Program-made: the position numbers and the translations under genes
NCBI GenBank assembly: GCA_017303715.1
Contig: JAFLBZ010000006.1
Span: 89,429-153,428 of the forward strand
Length of the DNA stretch: 64,000 nucleotides
From: Rhodothermia bacterium
GTDB taxonomy: Bacteria; Bacteroidota; Rhodothermia; Rhodothermales; UBA2364
Direction of reading: 5' to 3'
In this document: one piece after another, positions 26,262-35,430 of the stretch
Position numbering within the stretch: the first letter of the stretch is position 1
How the letters are laid out: the number at the start of each line of letters is the position of its first letter
Notes under the pieces: model-generated
Told to the model about the DNA's origin: nothing
Databases searched by the model: none
Seen by the model: only the letters and a program-made list of their open reading frames with translations

Positions 26262-28562
26262 TCAGAAGTAGAGCTTAAAACTTAAGGTTGGAATGATTGG
26301 AAAAATACTTATTTGTTTTATCTTGATTGGAGATTGTATCGTACCTAAGAAGGGATCTACTTCTTGATCTCCACCATCTGTATAAACATAGAAAGGATTT
26401 TTATGGGAGTAAACATTATAGATACTTAGCATCGTCTCTCTTCTTTTTTCCTCAAACCTTCTACGAATGCCTATATCTAAATGGTGTGTGGCAGGTAATC
26501 TGTAACCATTTTTTTCACTATATATTGTTATCCGCTCTCCATTGATGTAATAATATCCTATAGGAAAGGTAATAGCTTGACCTGTTCCGTATGTCCAAGC
26601 CAGCGTATAAGTACGCTGATTTACATCTCGGCTCGCCACAATAGAAAAATTGTGCTTCCTATCATACCTATACAAAAATGCTCTCCCTTCATTGAGTTCT
26701 ATAAAGTTTCGTTTCGATTCAGAAAGTGTATATCCCAACCACCCTTGCCATTTGCCACCTCTCTTCTGTATAAACAACTCCATCCCTTTTGCTATTCCTG
26801 TACCTTGTACCACCCGATTTTGCCAATCATCTCCGTCAACGACAGAGACGCCTTCTTTATACTCTAAAAGATGCTTCATCTCCTTGTGATAAATCTCAAT
26901 GCTGATTTCCAACTTTTGCTTATTTGGAGAAAAGGTTTTGGCAATTCCCGCGCTTACTTGCAAGGCTTCTTGAGGTTTTATGCGTTTCGTACTTGGCACC
27001 CATAAATCAGTGGGGAGGCCTACACCACTATTACTTAATAAGTGGATAAATTGTTGGGTTGTTCCTATTGCACCTTTTAAACTCCATTGCTTATTGAATA
27101 AATATCTGGTACTAAATCTGGGTTGGATTCGAGGATAACTTTTGCCTTCTACAACTGCCAAATCAGCTCGAACCCCTATAATATTTTTCCATCTTTTTGT
27201 TGCACTCCATTCATCTTCTGCATAAATATAATTATCTAAAGCGTTTGTTTTTACTTGCTGTGTACTTCGGCTTTTTCCTTCACTAAATATTGAAATTTTT
27301 GGAATGAAATGTAAAAAAATGCCACCAAATCCATATTTTAGTATATGGGTTTGATTCCAAAAATATTCAAGATCAGCTTTCAAGGAAACTTCTTTTATAC
27401 CGGAAGAAAATAAAATTAAAGTATTGTTTTTATGACCGCTCTCATCAATTTGCAAAATAGAATTTTCAAGATTAAAGTTATATTGACTATAAATAAAGCT
27501 TGAATTCATAAAGCTCTTATTGCTTAATACATGATTCCAACGCAGGGTGGTCGTTAAATTTCCCCAATTTATTTCATTTTGTTCTTTTGAACCAAAACTC
27601 CCACTAATATAAGATTGCCCATAAACATCTTTTCCACCATATAGGCTAAAGTAAAAACGATTTTTTGTATCTTTAATATAATTTGTTTTAAAATTAAAAT
27701 CGGTAAAATGATAGTTTAAATCAACGTTCTTAGTGATTGCTCCTACAACCCTCATCGCTGCAAATAGGACATCGGCATAGGTTCTTCTTACAGTAAATAG
27801 AAAGGAGCTTTTACTCTTTTGAATGGGGCTTTCAATCATTATTTTAGAGGATATTAACCCAACTTCTGCGTTAATATTTCTTTTTTCCGCATTTCCTTCT
27901 TTCATTTGCAAATCAATTACCGAAGACAATCTTCCGCCATACCGAGCAGGTGCATTTCCTTTATAAACTTCAATATGATTTAGAGCATCTGGATTAAAAA
28001 CGGAAATAAAACCGAATAAGTGTTGGGCATTATATACGGTAGCACCATCTAAAAGCATTAGATTTTGGTCTGGACTTCCTCCCCGGACATGAAGCCCAGC
28101 TGTACCTTCATTACCGCCTTTGATACCGGGCATCCATTGTAAGGTTTTTAGCACATCCGCTTCACCTCCTATGGTTGGCATATTACTGACGTCTTTTGGC
28201 TTTAGTAGGATAAATCCCATTTGTACTTGCTCTTCGATGGGTGTATCTGCGAATACCTCTACTTCCGATACATTTGATTGCTCGTGTAGTTTAATAATAA
28301 GGGGCCTATTGGTTTGAGAAGTAACATTAATGGTTTCGGATTGGTAGCCGATGTAAGAAACCCTAATTTGCGTTGGCATTTTTCGCAATTGAATGCTGAA
28401 AAAGCCATAACGATTGGCACTTGCGCCATTAGCCTCGTTTATTTCTACTATATTAGCACCAATAAGGACTTCATTGCTTTGTGCATCTTTAACATAACCT
28501 GAAAATGGTTGTGCATGGATAACACCAAAAAAAATTATGAAAATAAAAATGTATTTAATCAT
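26262..28562 (-). CDS. TonB-dependent outer-membrane receptor with CarboxypepD-like domain
   Basis: 766 residues. A signal peptide (to about 17), then a carboxypeptidase-regulatory-like domain (SGYVKDAQSNEVLIGANIVE ... IRVSYIGYQ), then a plug (LKTLQWMPGIKGGNEGTAGLHVRGGSPDQNLMLLDGATVY) and a beta-barrel ending in aromatic F at the C-terminus (FKLYF), as outer-membrane barrels do. It imports a ligand with TonB energy; the ligand is unknown. Its first 8 nt overlap the end of the DUF4249 gene, implying coupled translation. Codon use is AT-rich compared with recG upstream. Confidence 0.92.
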   Translation of the reverse strand: MIKYIFIFIIFFGVIHAQPFSGYVKDAQSNEVLIGANIVEINEANGASANRYGFFSIQLRKMPTQIRVSYIGYQSETINVTSQTNRPLIIKLHEQSNVSEVEVFADTPIEEQVQMGFILLKPKDVSNMPTIGGEADVLKTLQWMPGIKGGNEGTAGLHVRGGSPDQNLMLLDGATVYNAQHLFGFISVFNPDALNHIEVYKGNAPARYGGRLSSVIDLQMKEGNAEKRNINAEVGLISSKIMIESPIQKSKSSFLFTVRRTYADVLFAAMRVVGAITKNVDLNYHFTDFNFKTNYIKDTKNRFYFSLYGGKDVYGQSYISGSFGSKEQNEINWGNLTTTLRWNHVLSNKSFMNSSFIYSQYNFNLENSILQIDESGHKNNTLILFSSGIKEVSLKADLEYFWNQTHILKYGFGGIFLHFIPKISIFSEGKSRSTQQVKTNALDNYIYAEDEWSATKRWKNIIGVRADLAVVEGKSYPRIQPRFSTRYLFNKQWSLKGAIGTTQQFIHLLSNSGVGLPTDLWVPSTKRIKPQEALQVSAGIAKTFSPNKQKLEISIEIYHKEMKHLLEYKEGVSVVDGDDWQNRVVQGTGIAKGMELFIQKRGGKWQGWLGYTLSESKRNFIELNEGRAFLYRYDRKHNFSIVASRDVNQRTYTLAWTYGTGQAITFPIGYYYINGERITIYSEKNGYRLPATHHLDIGIRRRFEEKRRETMLSIYNVYSHKNPFYVYTDGGDQEVDPFLGTIQSPIKIKQISIFPIIPTLSFKLYF

Positions 28563-29751
28563 TCGTTTGTTTTAGAAAATAAACCGATATATTGTTGGAT
28601 ATATTCAGCGAAAAAATCGCATAAATTCCTTTTACTTTCCATTCAAGGTTAACTTCTTTTAAAAAATTTTGTGCGGTAAAGTATAGACGTATTTTATGCT
28701 CATTTAAGTACCAACCACCATTTAAGTTTGTAAAATCTTCCGTATTATCTTTTCGGATTTGACCAAAAAGTCTGCCATCAGATTCAAATTCCAAATGGCC
28801 TTCTGCATTGGGAAAATTAATAGTTTCTAAGTTGACAGTTTGCGAAAACCCATCCATTATTTTGTATTTTCCAGCAATAAGTGTTTCAGTAGGGATTGCA
28901 TTCTTAGACCAATTAAACCTATTTACCCCTGTAAAAATTCCATAGCCATTTTCGATTTCTCCTTTAAAGGGTATTGGCTCTGAAAGTAAGTTATATTGAT
29001 GTTTTATTTGCTTGTTCTTATATAGAAGATAATTGTAAAATTGTTTTTCTATATGTAAAATTTCTATTTGATATTGAGAGCTTTCTGTCTCTATGCCATG
29101 TTTTATGTTAATTGACTTTATATCCTTGGGAATTTTTCCAGAAAATTGGTCGAGCCAATAATCACCCTGATTCTCCAAATATAGCAGTGAACTATATGTT
29201 TGTTCATTAACTTGTTGTTGTAATTCTGGATTTAGGATTTTAAAACCTATAGGACTATACTCGAAGTAATTTTCCCATGTATTTAAACTGCTTTCATACA
29301 ATCTTACCTGGATATATATATCATCTTTTTTTGACTCTTGCCTGACTTCAAACTGGCCAAGTTCTTCGTTTGGTGTAATAGTAATGGGTGTTAGGCTTGG
29401 GAGTTGCCCAGTGGCACGAACTTGTGGGTATCCATTCGCTTGTATTTTTAAGGTATAGCTAATATTATGTTTGGGTAAATTCTGGTCTGACCAATAATAC
29501 CCACCTCCTAAATGGTTTAATTGCCGAACGCTTCCATCGCTTCCATAGATAATAACTTCTGCATCTGCGATGTGGTTTGTGAGTTTTGTATCCGCAAAAG
29601 TGTTACTGTGTTGGAGTATTAATTTCCAAGTCTTACCTTCTTCAAAAACACAATAGACTACGGGTTTTTTTATGGATACCGAAGATGAATCTATCTCGGA
29701 AATACAAGAAGAGAGAAAAAAGCCCAGAAACAGGAAGTAGATCTTAAACAT
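28555..29751 (-). CDS. DUF4249 family lipoprotein
   Basis: 398 residues from ATG 29751, which leads directly into a lipoprotein signal (FKIYFLFLGFFLSSC). The first ~140 residues (KKPVVYCVFEEGKTWKLILQ, then DAEVIIYGSDGSVRQLNH, YTLKIQANGYPQVRATGQLP) are the Ig-like start typical of DUF4249, a surface lipoprotein normally encoded next to a TonB receptor with a CarboxypepD domain. It may act as the receptor's lid or ligand-binding partner. It overlaps the receptor gene by 8 nt and follows the unknown lipoprotein by 60 nt. Confidence 0.82.
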   Translation of the reverse strand: MFKIYFLFLGFFLSSCISEIDSSSVSIKKPVVYCVFEEGKTWKLILQHSNTFADTKLTNHIADAEVIIYGSDGSVRQLNHLGGGYYWSDQNLPKHNISYTLKIQANGYPQVRATGQLPSLTPITITPNEELGQFEVRQESKKDDIYIQVRLYESSLNTWENYFEYSPIGFKILNPELQQQVNEQTYSSLLYLENQGDYWLDQFSGKIPKDIKSINIKHGIETESSQYQIEILHIEKQFYNYLLYKNKQIKHQYNLLSEPIPFKGEIENGYGIFTGVNRFNWSKNAIPTETLIAGKYKIMDGFSQTVNLETINFPNAEGHLEFESDGRLFGQIRKDNTEDFTNLNGGWYLNEHKIRLYFTAQNFLKEVNLEWKVKGIYAIFSLNISNNISVYFLKQTND

Positions 29752-29811
29752 AGAAGAAGGAAAGAGATAGCCGTTAAAGCAATGTTCAACGGCTATATAT
29801 GACAATTAAAA

Positions 29812-30816
29812 TTAATTTACTATCTCGTTTGTAGCAAGTGTTGACCAATTACCCCCTATATCTTTAAATAGAACACTATGCCTACTTCTTGGGTCATATC
29901 CAGCATCTCTTCGATCAGTTCTGGTATTGATATCTTTACACCCCACAGTTACAAAGTAACCATCTGGTATTTCATTGTTAGATGTATTTACAAAATAAGA
30001 ATAAGGTGCGCATTGAGCTGAGGCTGCATAAGTACCAGTGGTAGTTTGTGAGTTAAATGATGAGCTACTTCCCCAAACCCTAACAAATAAATCAACATTT
30101 TTTTCTAATTCAGGCGGGACAAGATAATGCCCAAATCCATACCAAGTCCCATTGATTCGGGCTCTAGCTCCTGTAAATCCATAAGCTTGTCGGGTAAAAT
30201 AGGTGGTTCCTAATGCTTGATTACCAAAACGAAAACTAAGCTCGTAACAAGTGCCATAAACACAACTCACTGGAAAATTAGATACTGGAAAATCAACAAA
30301 TTGAAAATCTGAAGTCTTTGTTAGTTTAGATACAAGAGGGTTTTTCAATCTTATTAAGTGCAGTTGGTTTTCGTCATGGAGATTTGCAAAATAAAGACTC
30401 AGCTCTCTTTCCACTTCTTTCCCATCGGCGCCATAAAACAACTCTACTTCTGTTCCTTTAGGGGTGTGTTTCAGCACTTGCTCTTTTTGGAATTCTAACA
30501 TCTCTGCTCCCACTTTTACCCGTCCTTTTTCGTCGAGAACACTAACCGTAAAAGGGTCAACTGCATGTTTTAGGCTTTGCCAAAGGGTTTCGTTTAGTTC
30601 AATGGTTCTTTTTTTACGAAGTTCATTTTGTGCTGCCTCTGCTTCCTCATCCGAGGCAAAACTTTGAAGTTCTTTTTGCCTTGCGCTTAGTTGTAAGGTG
30701 TAGGTTCTCCCATTTTCGTTAAAAGTTTCTACACGGCTTTCTGAAGGGCTGCTGTGTGGCGAATCACATCCATTGAGTAGGATGGTCAAAGCCAAGAATG
30801 CGAAGAGTTTACGCAT
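29812..30816 (-). CDS. lipoprotein of unknown family
   Basis: 334 residues, with signal and lipobox LNGC (Cys 17). The N-terminal half is charged and helical (ARQKELQSFASDEEAEAAQN, ELRKKRTIELNETLWQSL). The C-terminal half is beta-rich with four cysteines that could form disulfides (SCVYGTCYELSFRFG, AQCAPYSY, VGCKDINTRTD) and many aromatic Gly/Tyr turns. I do not recognise a family. It is first in the operon with DUF4249 and the TonB receptor, so it is likely a surface partner, substrate or capture protein of that system. A promoter and a 10-bp repeat tract lie just upstream. Confidence 0.7.
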   Translation of the reverse strand: MRKLFAFLALTILLNGCDSPHSSPSESRVETFNENGRTYTLQLSARQKELQSFASDEEAEAAQNELRKKRTIELNETLWQSLKHAVDPFTVSVLDEKGRVKVGAEMLEFQKEQVLKHTPKGTEVELFYGADGKEVERELSLYFANLHDENQLHLIRLKNPLVSKLTKTSDFQFVDFPVSNFPVSCVYGTCYELSFRFGNQALGTTYFTRQAYGFTGARARINGTWYGFGHYLVPPELEKNVDLFVRVWGSSSSFNSQTTTGTYAASAQCAPYSYFVNTSNNEIPDGYFVTVGCKDINTRTDRRDAGYDPRSRHSVLFKDIGGNWSTLATNEIVN

Positions 30817-30855
30817 GGTGTTTGGTGTTGAAGTTGTTTATGTTTTTCAATTCAT

Positions 30856-30940
30856 GAATTGAGGTGAATTGAGGTGAATTGAGGTGACTTGAGGTGAATT
30901 GAGGTGAATTGAGGTGAATTGAGGTGAATTGAGGTGAATT
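30856..30940. repeat. 10-bp tandem repeat tract (8.5 copies)
   Basis: The unit GAGGTGAATT is repeated eight times in exact 10-bp register (30861-30940), preceded by half a unit. One copy has a single change (GAGGTGACTT). It lies 40-125 bp upstream of the minus-strand lipoprotein gene. AATT recurs at the helical period, so the tract should be intrinsically bent. As RNA from the minus strand it would read CACCUC repeatedly. Copy number is likely to vary between strains. Confidence 0.9.
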
Positions 30941-30965
30941 TAAAGAATGACATGTGTTTTGTCAA
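30937..30965 (-). promoter_or_regulatory. sigma-70-like promoter of the lipoprotein/DUF4249/TonB operon
   Basis: On the minus strand, TTGACA (30965-30960) and TAAATT (30942-30937) are separated by 17 bp, the ideal spacing. The -10 box merges with the first repeat unit, so the tandem tract would form most of a roughly 110-nt 5' leader. Bacteroidota promoters often follow another consensus, so this stays a prediction. Confidence 0.45.
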
Positions 30966-31170
30966 GGGTTGTTTTATTTTTTTCTGTGTAAAGTTATTTA
31001 ATTACTGTAAATACACTTAAAAGATTTGTTATTATGAGGAATAAAGTATAGTTTATTTCTTGTTTTAAGCCTATAATTTCCAATTACTTATAGATAAATA
31101 ATATTGAAATAAAACGTATTCATCTCGATAACTACTGGCAAGCAATCAATTATAAAAAGTAGGTTCCGCG

Positions 31171-31233
31171 AAGCCTCGGCATGGTACGCATTGGCTAAAC
31201 AACTTTCTGATGTTCTGGATTTAGCTATGGCCA
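31171..31233 (+). repeat. recG 3'-end repeat, right copy
   Basis: Ungapped match (53 of 63 bases) to the end of recG at 25881-25943. The reading frame SLGMVRIG plus stop is preserved, although no helicase sequence precedes it. It marks the other border of the island. Confidence 0.75.
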
Positions 31234-31352
31234 CATAGAACCTTTAGCCTTTTCCAAAATCGTTTAGTGGCGGAACACGACACACCCGCGCAACGTTTTG
31301 ATTTGGTTTTGATGCAGCCACCGGAAATACCCCGTTCCAAAGACAGTGCCTT

Positions 31353-32003
31353 ATGATAGCCCTCACCAAGTATCTATTTTTATTTGTTTTAGTGATTCTA
31401 ACTAATGGTTCTTCTTTACCACCTTCTGGATTTTCTGAAGAGATTCAGGATGCCTACGAGCGCAAAGACACGCTACGTTTACGCAAAGCCTTACAAGCGG
31501 CCACTACACAGTCCGAAAAGTTCTTGGCCATCTATCGGCTTTATCCTTTGACCTTGGACAAAAGCCTCCTTCGCAACATCCCAACCGAACTCAAGCAAAG
31601 TTCCGCAAGAGAATATGCCCTTTTGGCAGCACTTTGGAGTTACCGCATAAACGAAGACAAAAGTATTCTCATTTCTGCGGGCATGAGAATCAATGGCCTT
31701 TTAGACAAAGCAAAAAGACTAAACCCGAACGAACCTGTGTATTTATTAGTGGATGGGCAAGGGCTGTTTTATATGCCAAGCGTGTTCGGGGGGAGCTACA
31801 ACAAAGCTTTGGTGCGTTTTAGAACAGCTCGCGATGTGATTGTTCGTGAAAAACCCGCCGGACTCAGCCGCTTGGATGCCGAAACGTGGATTTGGTACAC
31901 CCTGCAAAAACAAAAAGCGGCCAACGCGCAGACGTATAAACAGGAATTATTGGGAAGAGGATTGCCCCAAGTCTATCGCGAATTTTTACTTAGCCCACCA
32001 TGA
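31353..32003 (+). CDS. exported helical (TPR-like) protein
   Basis: 216 residues, with an N-terminal signal or anchor (YLFLFVLVILTNGSSL). The rest is helical. KAKRLNPNEPVYLLVDGQGL and MPSVFGGSYNKALVRFRTA look like degenerate TPR repeats with the FGG-x-KAL turn seen in periplasmic TPR proteins of this phylum. The stop overlaps the glycosyltransferase start by 4 nt (ATGA), so the pair is co-translated. It may be an accessory to that enzyme. No precise family. Confidence 0.65.
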   Translation: MIALTKYLFLFVLVILTNGSSLPPSGFSEEIQDAYERKDTLRLRKALQAATTQSEKFLAIYRLYPLTLDKSLLRNIPTELKQSSAREYALLAALWSYRINEDKSILISAGMRINGLLDKAKRLNPNEPVYLLVDGQGLFYMPSVFGGSYNKALVRFRTARDVIVREKPAGLSRLDAETWIWYTLQKQKAANAQTYKQELLGRGLPQVYREFLLSPP

Positions 32004-33073
32004 TGTTTTTGCTTTGGGCTTTGGTTGCCGCCTATTGCGTCCTTTTTGTAAATGTGCTTGCCAATCATTTTTACACCCGAAGAATCGCCCGACGCGCAAA
32101 GACAGCCCCAGAGGACTTACCTCGGATCTCGGTGGTTATTCCTGCTCGCAACGAAGCCACCAACCTATTGCGCTTATTGCCGTCCTTGCAGGCGCAAAAC
32201 TATCCCCGCTTAGAGGTCTTGGTTTATGACGATGCCTCGGAGGACGAAACGTGGGAGGTTATTCAGCGATATGCAACAAATAACTTGCGCGGCATTCGGG
32301 GCAATGGCCCTGCAAAAGGATGGTTGGGCAAGCCCCATGCGTTGTTTCAGGCATCAAAACAAGCAACTGGCGAGGTTTTAATATTTTTAGATGCCGATGC
32401 CTATTTGCTGCACCCTAATACCCTTTCGCTTCTTGTACGCCAGTTCGCCGCTTTACCCGAAAAAGCCTACTTAAGCGGACTGCCATTGTTGACGGGTGGA
32501 GGTTTAATATTGGTGAGTTTAGTCCCTTTCTTGGTCACATCCCTCTTGCCCATGAACCTGATGCGTTTGGCACGTTTTAAAAGCCTGAGCATGATGAATG
32601 GGCAGTTCTGGATGATCCGCCGCAGGTTGTATGAAGCACTTCAGCCGCATGAATTTGCGAAAGACCGCATCCTTGAAGATGTAGAAATTGGACGCTATTT
32701 AAAAGGAAACCGTGTGATTCCCCATCTTGCGGATATAAAAAACCTGATCTCAGTTAGGATGTACGAGGACTTTAAGGAAGCGTGGCTTGGCTTCCGAAAA
32801 AACTTTTATTTGGTGGTTGGTGGCGGAAATCCCTTTTTATTTGGGCTTCTTTGGCTTTTTCTAACGGGGCTTCTGGTCGCTACGTGGTGGGTTTCGCCAT
32901 GGTTTTTACTGGCAGGATTGGTGCTAAAAACCCTTGTAGATAAAATATCGGGTTTTCCGCTTTGGGTATCGCTTTGCACACCCATTTCTTTTGCTTGCCT
33001 TTCCGCATTGTTGTTAGACTCGGCGTTTTCGCATTGGACAGGGCGGATAACTTGGAAAGGCCGACACGTCTAA
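32000..33073 (+). CDS. family 2 glycosyltransferase, membrane-bound
   Basis: 357 residues. An N-terminal membrane helix is followed by a GT-A domain (RISVVIPARNEATNLLRLLP, VLVYDDASEDETW, a DXD-like FLDADAYLL, and DRILEDVEIGRYLKG with the catalytic ED). C-terminal helices from about 265 on complete it. The layout resembles the carotenoid or lipid glycosyltransferases of the CrtQ/CruC kind, but the acceptor is not determined by the sequence. It is translationally coupled to the TPR-like protein upstream. Confidence 0.82.
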   Translation: MMFLLWALVAAYCVLFVNVLANHFYTRRIARRAKTAPEDLPRISVVIPARNEATNLLRLLPSLQAQNYPRLEVLVYDDASEDETWEVIQRYATNNLRGIRGNGPAKGWLGKPHALFQASKQATGEVLIFLDADAYLLHPNTLSLLVRQFAALPEKAYLSGLPLLTGGGLILVSLVPFLVTSLLPMNLMRLARFKSLSMMNGQFWMIRRRLYEALQPHEFAKDRILEDVEIGRYLKGNRVIPHLADIKNLISVRMYEDFKEAWLGFRKNFYLVVGGGNPFLFGLLWLFLTGLLVATWWVSPWFLLAGLVLKTLVDKISGFPLWVSLCTPISFACLSALLLDSAFSHWTGRITWKGRHV

Positions 33074-33158
33074 ACCCTTTCGTACAGATTTTCCTTACAG
33101 CAAAAGCGTAAACACCGCCGTATATTGGACACTTAGTTTAGATTCAATCCAAATTACG

Positions 33159-35030
33159 ATGAGATATTTCAGTTGGCTACTTGTGGTGATGCTTGCCGCA
33201 AGTTGCCATACACCCACAGACGAAACCCTTCGTACACGAGACGCCAAACAACACGCGATGGCGGATATCACGTTGTTAAAAACGGAACTTCGGAACCTCC
33301 ATCGGGAAATTGCTGCGCCAACGCCTCATCCGCAACAAATTCAGGAGACGTTCCGGTCTGCTCGGCGGCATTACAAAGCTGTAGAGTACCTCGCCGAGTA
33401 CTTGGTTCCGCGTGTGGCCAAGCGTTTGAACGGGCCTGCCCTTCAAAAGGTGGAAATAGATGCGGACGAAATCACAACCACCGACCCTAACGGCTTTCAG
33501 GTGGTAGAGGCACAGCTTTTTCCCGAATATGCACCCCAAAACAAACAAGCCTTAGTCAATGAAGTGGCTTATTTGGTGCAACTCACCGAGCAATTAGAGA
33601 CCAACCTCTCGGTGAGTACGCTTAAAGACCGACAGCTCTTCGAGGCCATGCGGCTCCAAGTAGTACGTATTTTATCATTGGGAATTTCCGGCTTCGATTC
33701 GCCTGTGGCACTCTATTCCCTGCCGGAGTCCGTGGCCAGTTTATCCCGAATGAAGGAAATCCTTGCCCCTTATATGGCAGATGCAGACCTCACAGCCCTG
33801 CGAAAGGCACTAACGGGAGCCATTGCATTTTTGAGGAAAAACCCTTTGGATTTTAACGGATTTGATCGTGCGGCCTTTATCCGAGATCACCTCACACCGC
33901 TCAGCAAATCACTTTTGGCCGCTCAACAAGCCCTTGACATTCCGGTCTCCACCTATCGTGCGCCATTGCGTCCAGACTTCACGACTGTTTTTAGCGATAA
34001 AGCGTTTGATCTTTCTGCCTTTGCACCGAATGATGCCCAAAAGCCAGATCCACTCGAAGCGCATTTGGGAAAAATACTATTTTATGACCCATTCTTGGCC
34101 GGAGACGGCGGGCGGAGTTGCGCCTCGTGCCATTTGAATGACCGAGCTTTTACGGATGGCCTACCCTTCGCCACCTCGACAGATGGCAACCAAGACGGGA
34201 TGCGAAATACGCCCACCATCCTCAATGCGGGTCTTTCCCGCTCCACCGCTTATGACTTGACCGCCTACACCCTCGAAGACCGTGTGGAAAAAGTACTCCT
34301 AAACCCAAAAGAACTCCATACCACACCCGAAGCAGTGGGGCAAAAACTTAAGACGGTTCCAGAATACGTAGCCCTTTTTAAGAAATCCTTCCCCACACAA
34401 AATCCTACCGATGCACAAATGGGGCGCATGGCGGTGCGGGCCATTTCCTCGTATATGCGCACCTTAACCAGTTTAAATAGCCCTATAGATCGTTTTTTAA
34501 GAGGGGAAAAAGTACAGGTCTCTCCAGAAGCGATTCGTGGTTTTAACCTTTTTATGGGTAAAGCAAAATGCGGAACGTGTCACTTTGCACCCTTGTACAA
34601 TGGGACGGTTCCGCCAGCATATATGGAGGCCGAGTCCGAGGTTTTGGGTGTTCCGGAAAAGCCGCTAACCGCTGGGGCCACCATCAGCCCCGATCTTGGT
34701 AAATTTGCACTCCTCAAAATGGACATACATCGGCACGCCTTCAAAACCACCACTGTTCGGAATGCAGCCCTCACAGCTCCTTATATGCACAACGGCGTTT
34801 ATGCTACACTGGATGATGTTCTGGATTTCTACAACCGAGGCGGTGGAGCAGGCATTGGTATCTCTCTACCCAACCAGACCTTGCCCCCAGACCCGCTGAA
34901 CCTCACGAAAGACGAGCTTGTGGCGCTCCGACTGTTCATTGAATCCCTTAATGATACTTCTCCCGTTACGCCGCCTGTTCGCGACTTTCCCCCGATTCCG
35001 GACGGAAACAAATTTACGCGCAAACGTTAA
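33159..35030 (+). CDS. MauG/cytochrome c peroxidase-family di-haem lipoprotein with N-terminal helical domain
   Basis: 623 residues. A lipoprotein signal (MLAASC, Cys 16) precedes a helical region of about 270 residues. The C-terminal di-haem peroxidase domain has CASCH at 321-325 and CGTCH at 471-475, with RNTPTILNAGLSRSTAYD between and RNAALTAPYMHNGVYATLDDVLDFYNRGGG after. The helical N-terminal part recalls imelysin-like domains, which are linked to iron or haem uptake. That part is longer than in ordinary peroxidases of about 350 residues. It is anchored in the periplasm and reduces peroxide or oxidises an unknown partner. Confidence 0.9.
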   Translation: MRYFSWLLVVMLAASCHTPTDETLRTRDAKQHAMADITLLKTELRNLHREIAAPTPHPQQIQETFRSARRHYKAVEYLAEYLVPRVAKRLNGPALQKVEIDADEITTTDPNGFQVVEAQLFPEYAPQNKQALVNEVAYLVQLTEQLETNLSVSTLKDRQLFEAMRLQVVRILSLGISGFDSPVALYSLPESVASLSRMKEILAPYMADADLTALRKALTGAIAFLRKNPLDFNGFDRAAFIRDHLTPLSKSLLAAQQALDIPVSTYRAPLRPDFTTVFSDKAFDLSAFAPNDAQKPDPLEAHLGKILFYDPFLAGDGGRSCASCHLNDRAFTDGLPFATSTDGNQDGMRNTPTILNAGLSRSTAYDLTAYTLEDRVEKVLLNPKELHTTPEAVGQKLKTVPEYVALFKKSFPTQNPTDAQMGRMAVRAISSYMRTLTSLNSPIDRFLRGEKVQVSPEAIRGFNLFMGKAKCGTCHFAPLYNGTVPPAYMEAESEVLGVPEKPLTAGATISPDLGKFALLKMDIHRHAFKTTTVRNAALTAPYMHNGVYATLDDVLDFYNRGGGAGIGISLPNQTLPPDPLNLTKDELVALRLFIESLNDTSPVTPPVRDFPPIPDGNKFTRKR

Positions 35031-35208
35031 GTGCAGATATTTCGCCAAAAGACGCATCACTTTGTTGTAATTTGGGATTCGGCTTGTTCGTATCCCTTTT
35101 TCCTCGGTGGGCAGTTCCTCTATTCGGTACAAATGGCTATGTTTAAAACCCTATAGCCATGAGAATATTTTTAGGTACACCACCGTGGTTTTCGCCTGCG
35201 TTATCATC

Positions 35209-35430
35209 ATGATCCATAAAAAAATGATTGATTTTCCGAACGTCCTCCACTTCTGGACGGCTAAAAATCCATTGGGGCATGGATTGGGCAGACTGGATTT
35301 CCTTAAAGTCCTTTACAAGGGAGCAACGGATGGTATGGTGGTGCGTACATCTTCTCCGTTAGTCACCCCAAAAGACCAAGTGGCGAGCTTTGTCGTCATT
35401 CTTGCTCCGATGTTAACCCCGATCTTATGA
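35209..35430 (+). CDS. possible small protein preceding the acyltransferase
   Basis: 73 residues if started at ATG 35209. No family is recognised; the sequence has GATDGMVVRTSSPLVTPKD and a hydrophobic end. The argument for it is its stop codon, which overlaps the acyltransferase ATG (ATGA at 35427-35430), a typical operon junction. It could equally be a chance frame, and no ribosome-binding site is visible. The remainder of the gap 35031-35208 is empty. Confidence 0.3.
   Translation: MIHKKMIDFPNVLHFWTAKNPLGHGLGRLDFLKVLYKGATDGMVVRTSSPLVTPKDQVASFVVILAPMLTPIL

Larger units (their letters stand above)
30817..31352. other. intergenic region at the right edge of the AT-rich island
   Basis: About 535 bp without a gene. 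From left to right it holds the tandem tract and promoter, some 200 bp of very AT-rich sequence (30960-31160), and the right copy of the recG 3' end (31171-31233), after which base composition returns to the genome norm. Confidence 0.6.

Noticed and set aside
30856..30940. Tandem repeat as a CRISPR array
   Set aside because: Units are contiguous 10-mers with no spacers, and there are no cas genes.
25909..31170. Prophage or transposon carrying the TonB island
   Set aside because: No integrase, transposase or phage structural gene is present between the recG-end repeats.
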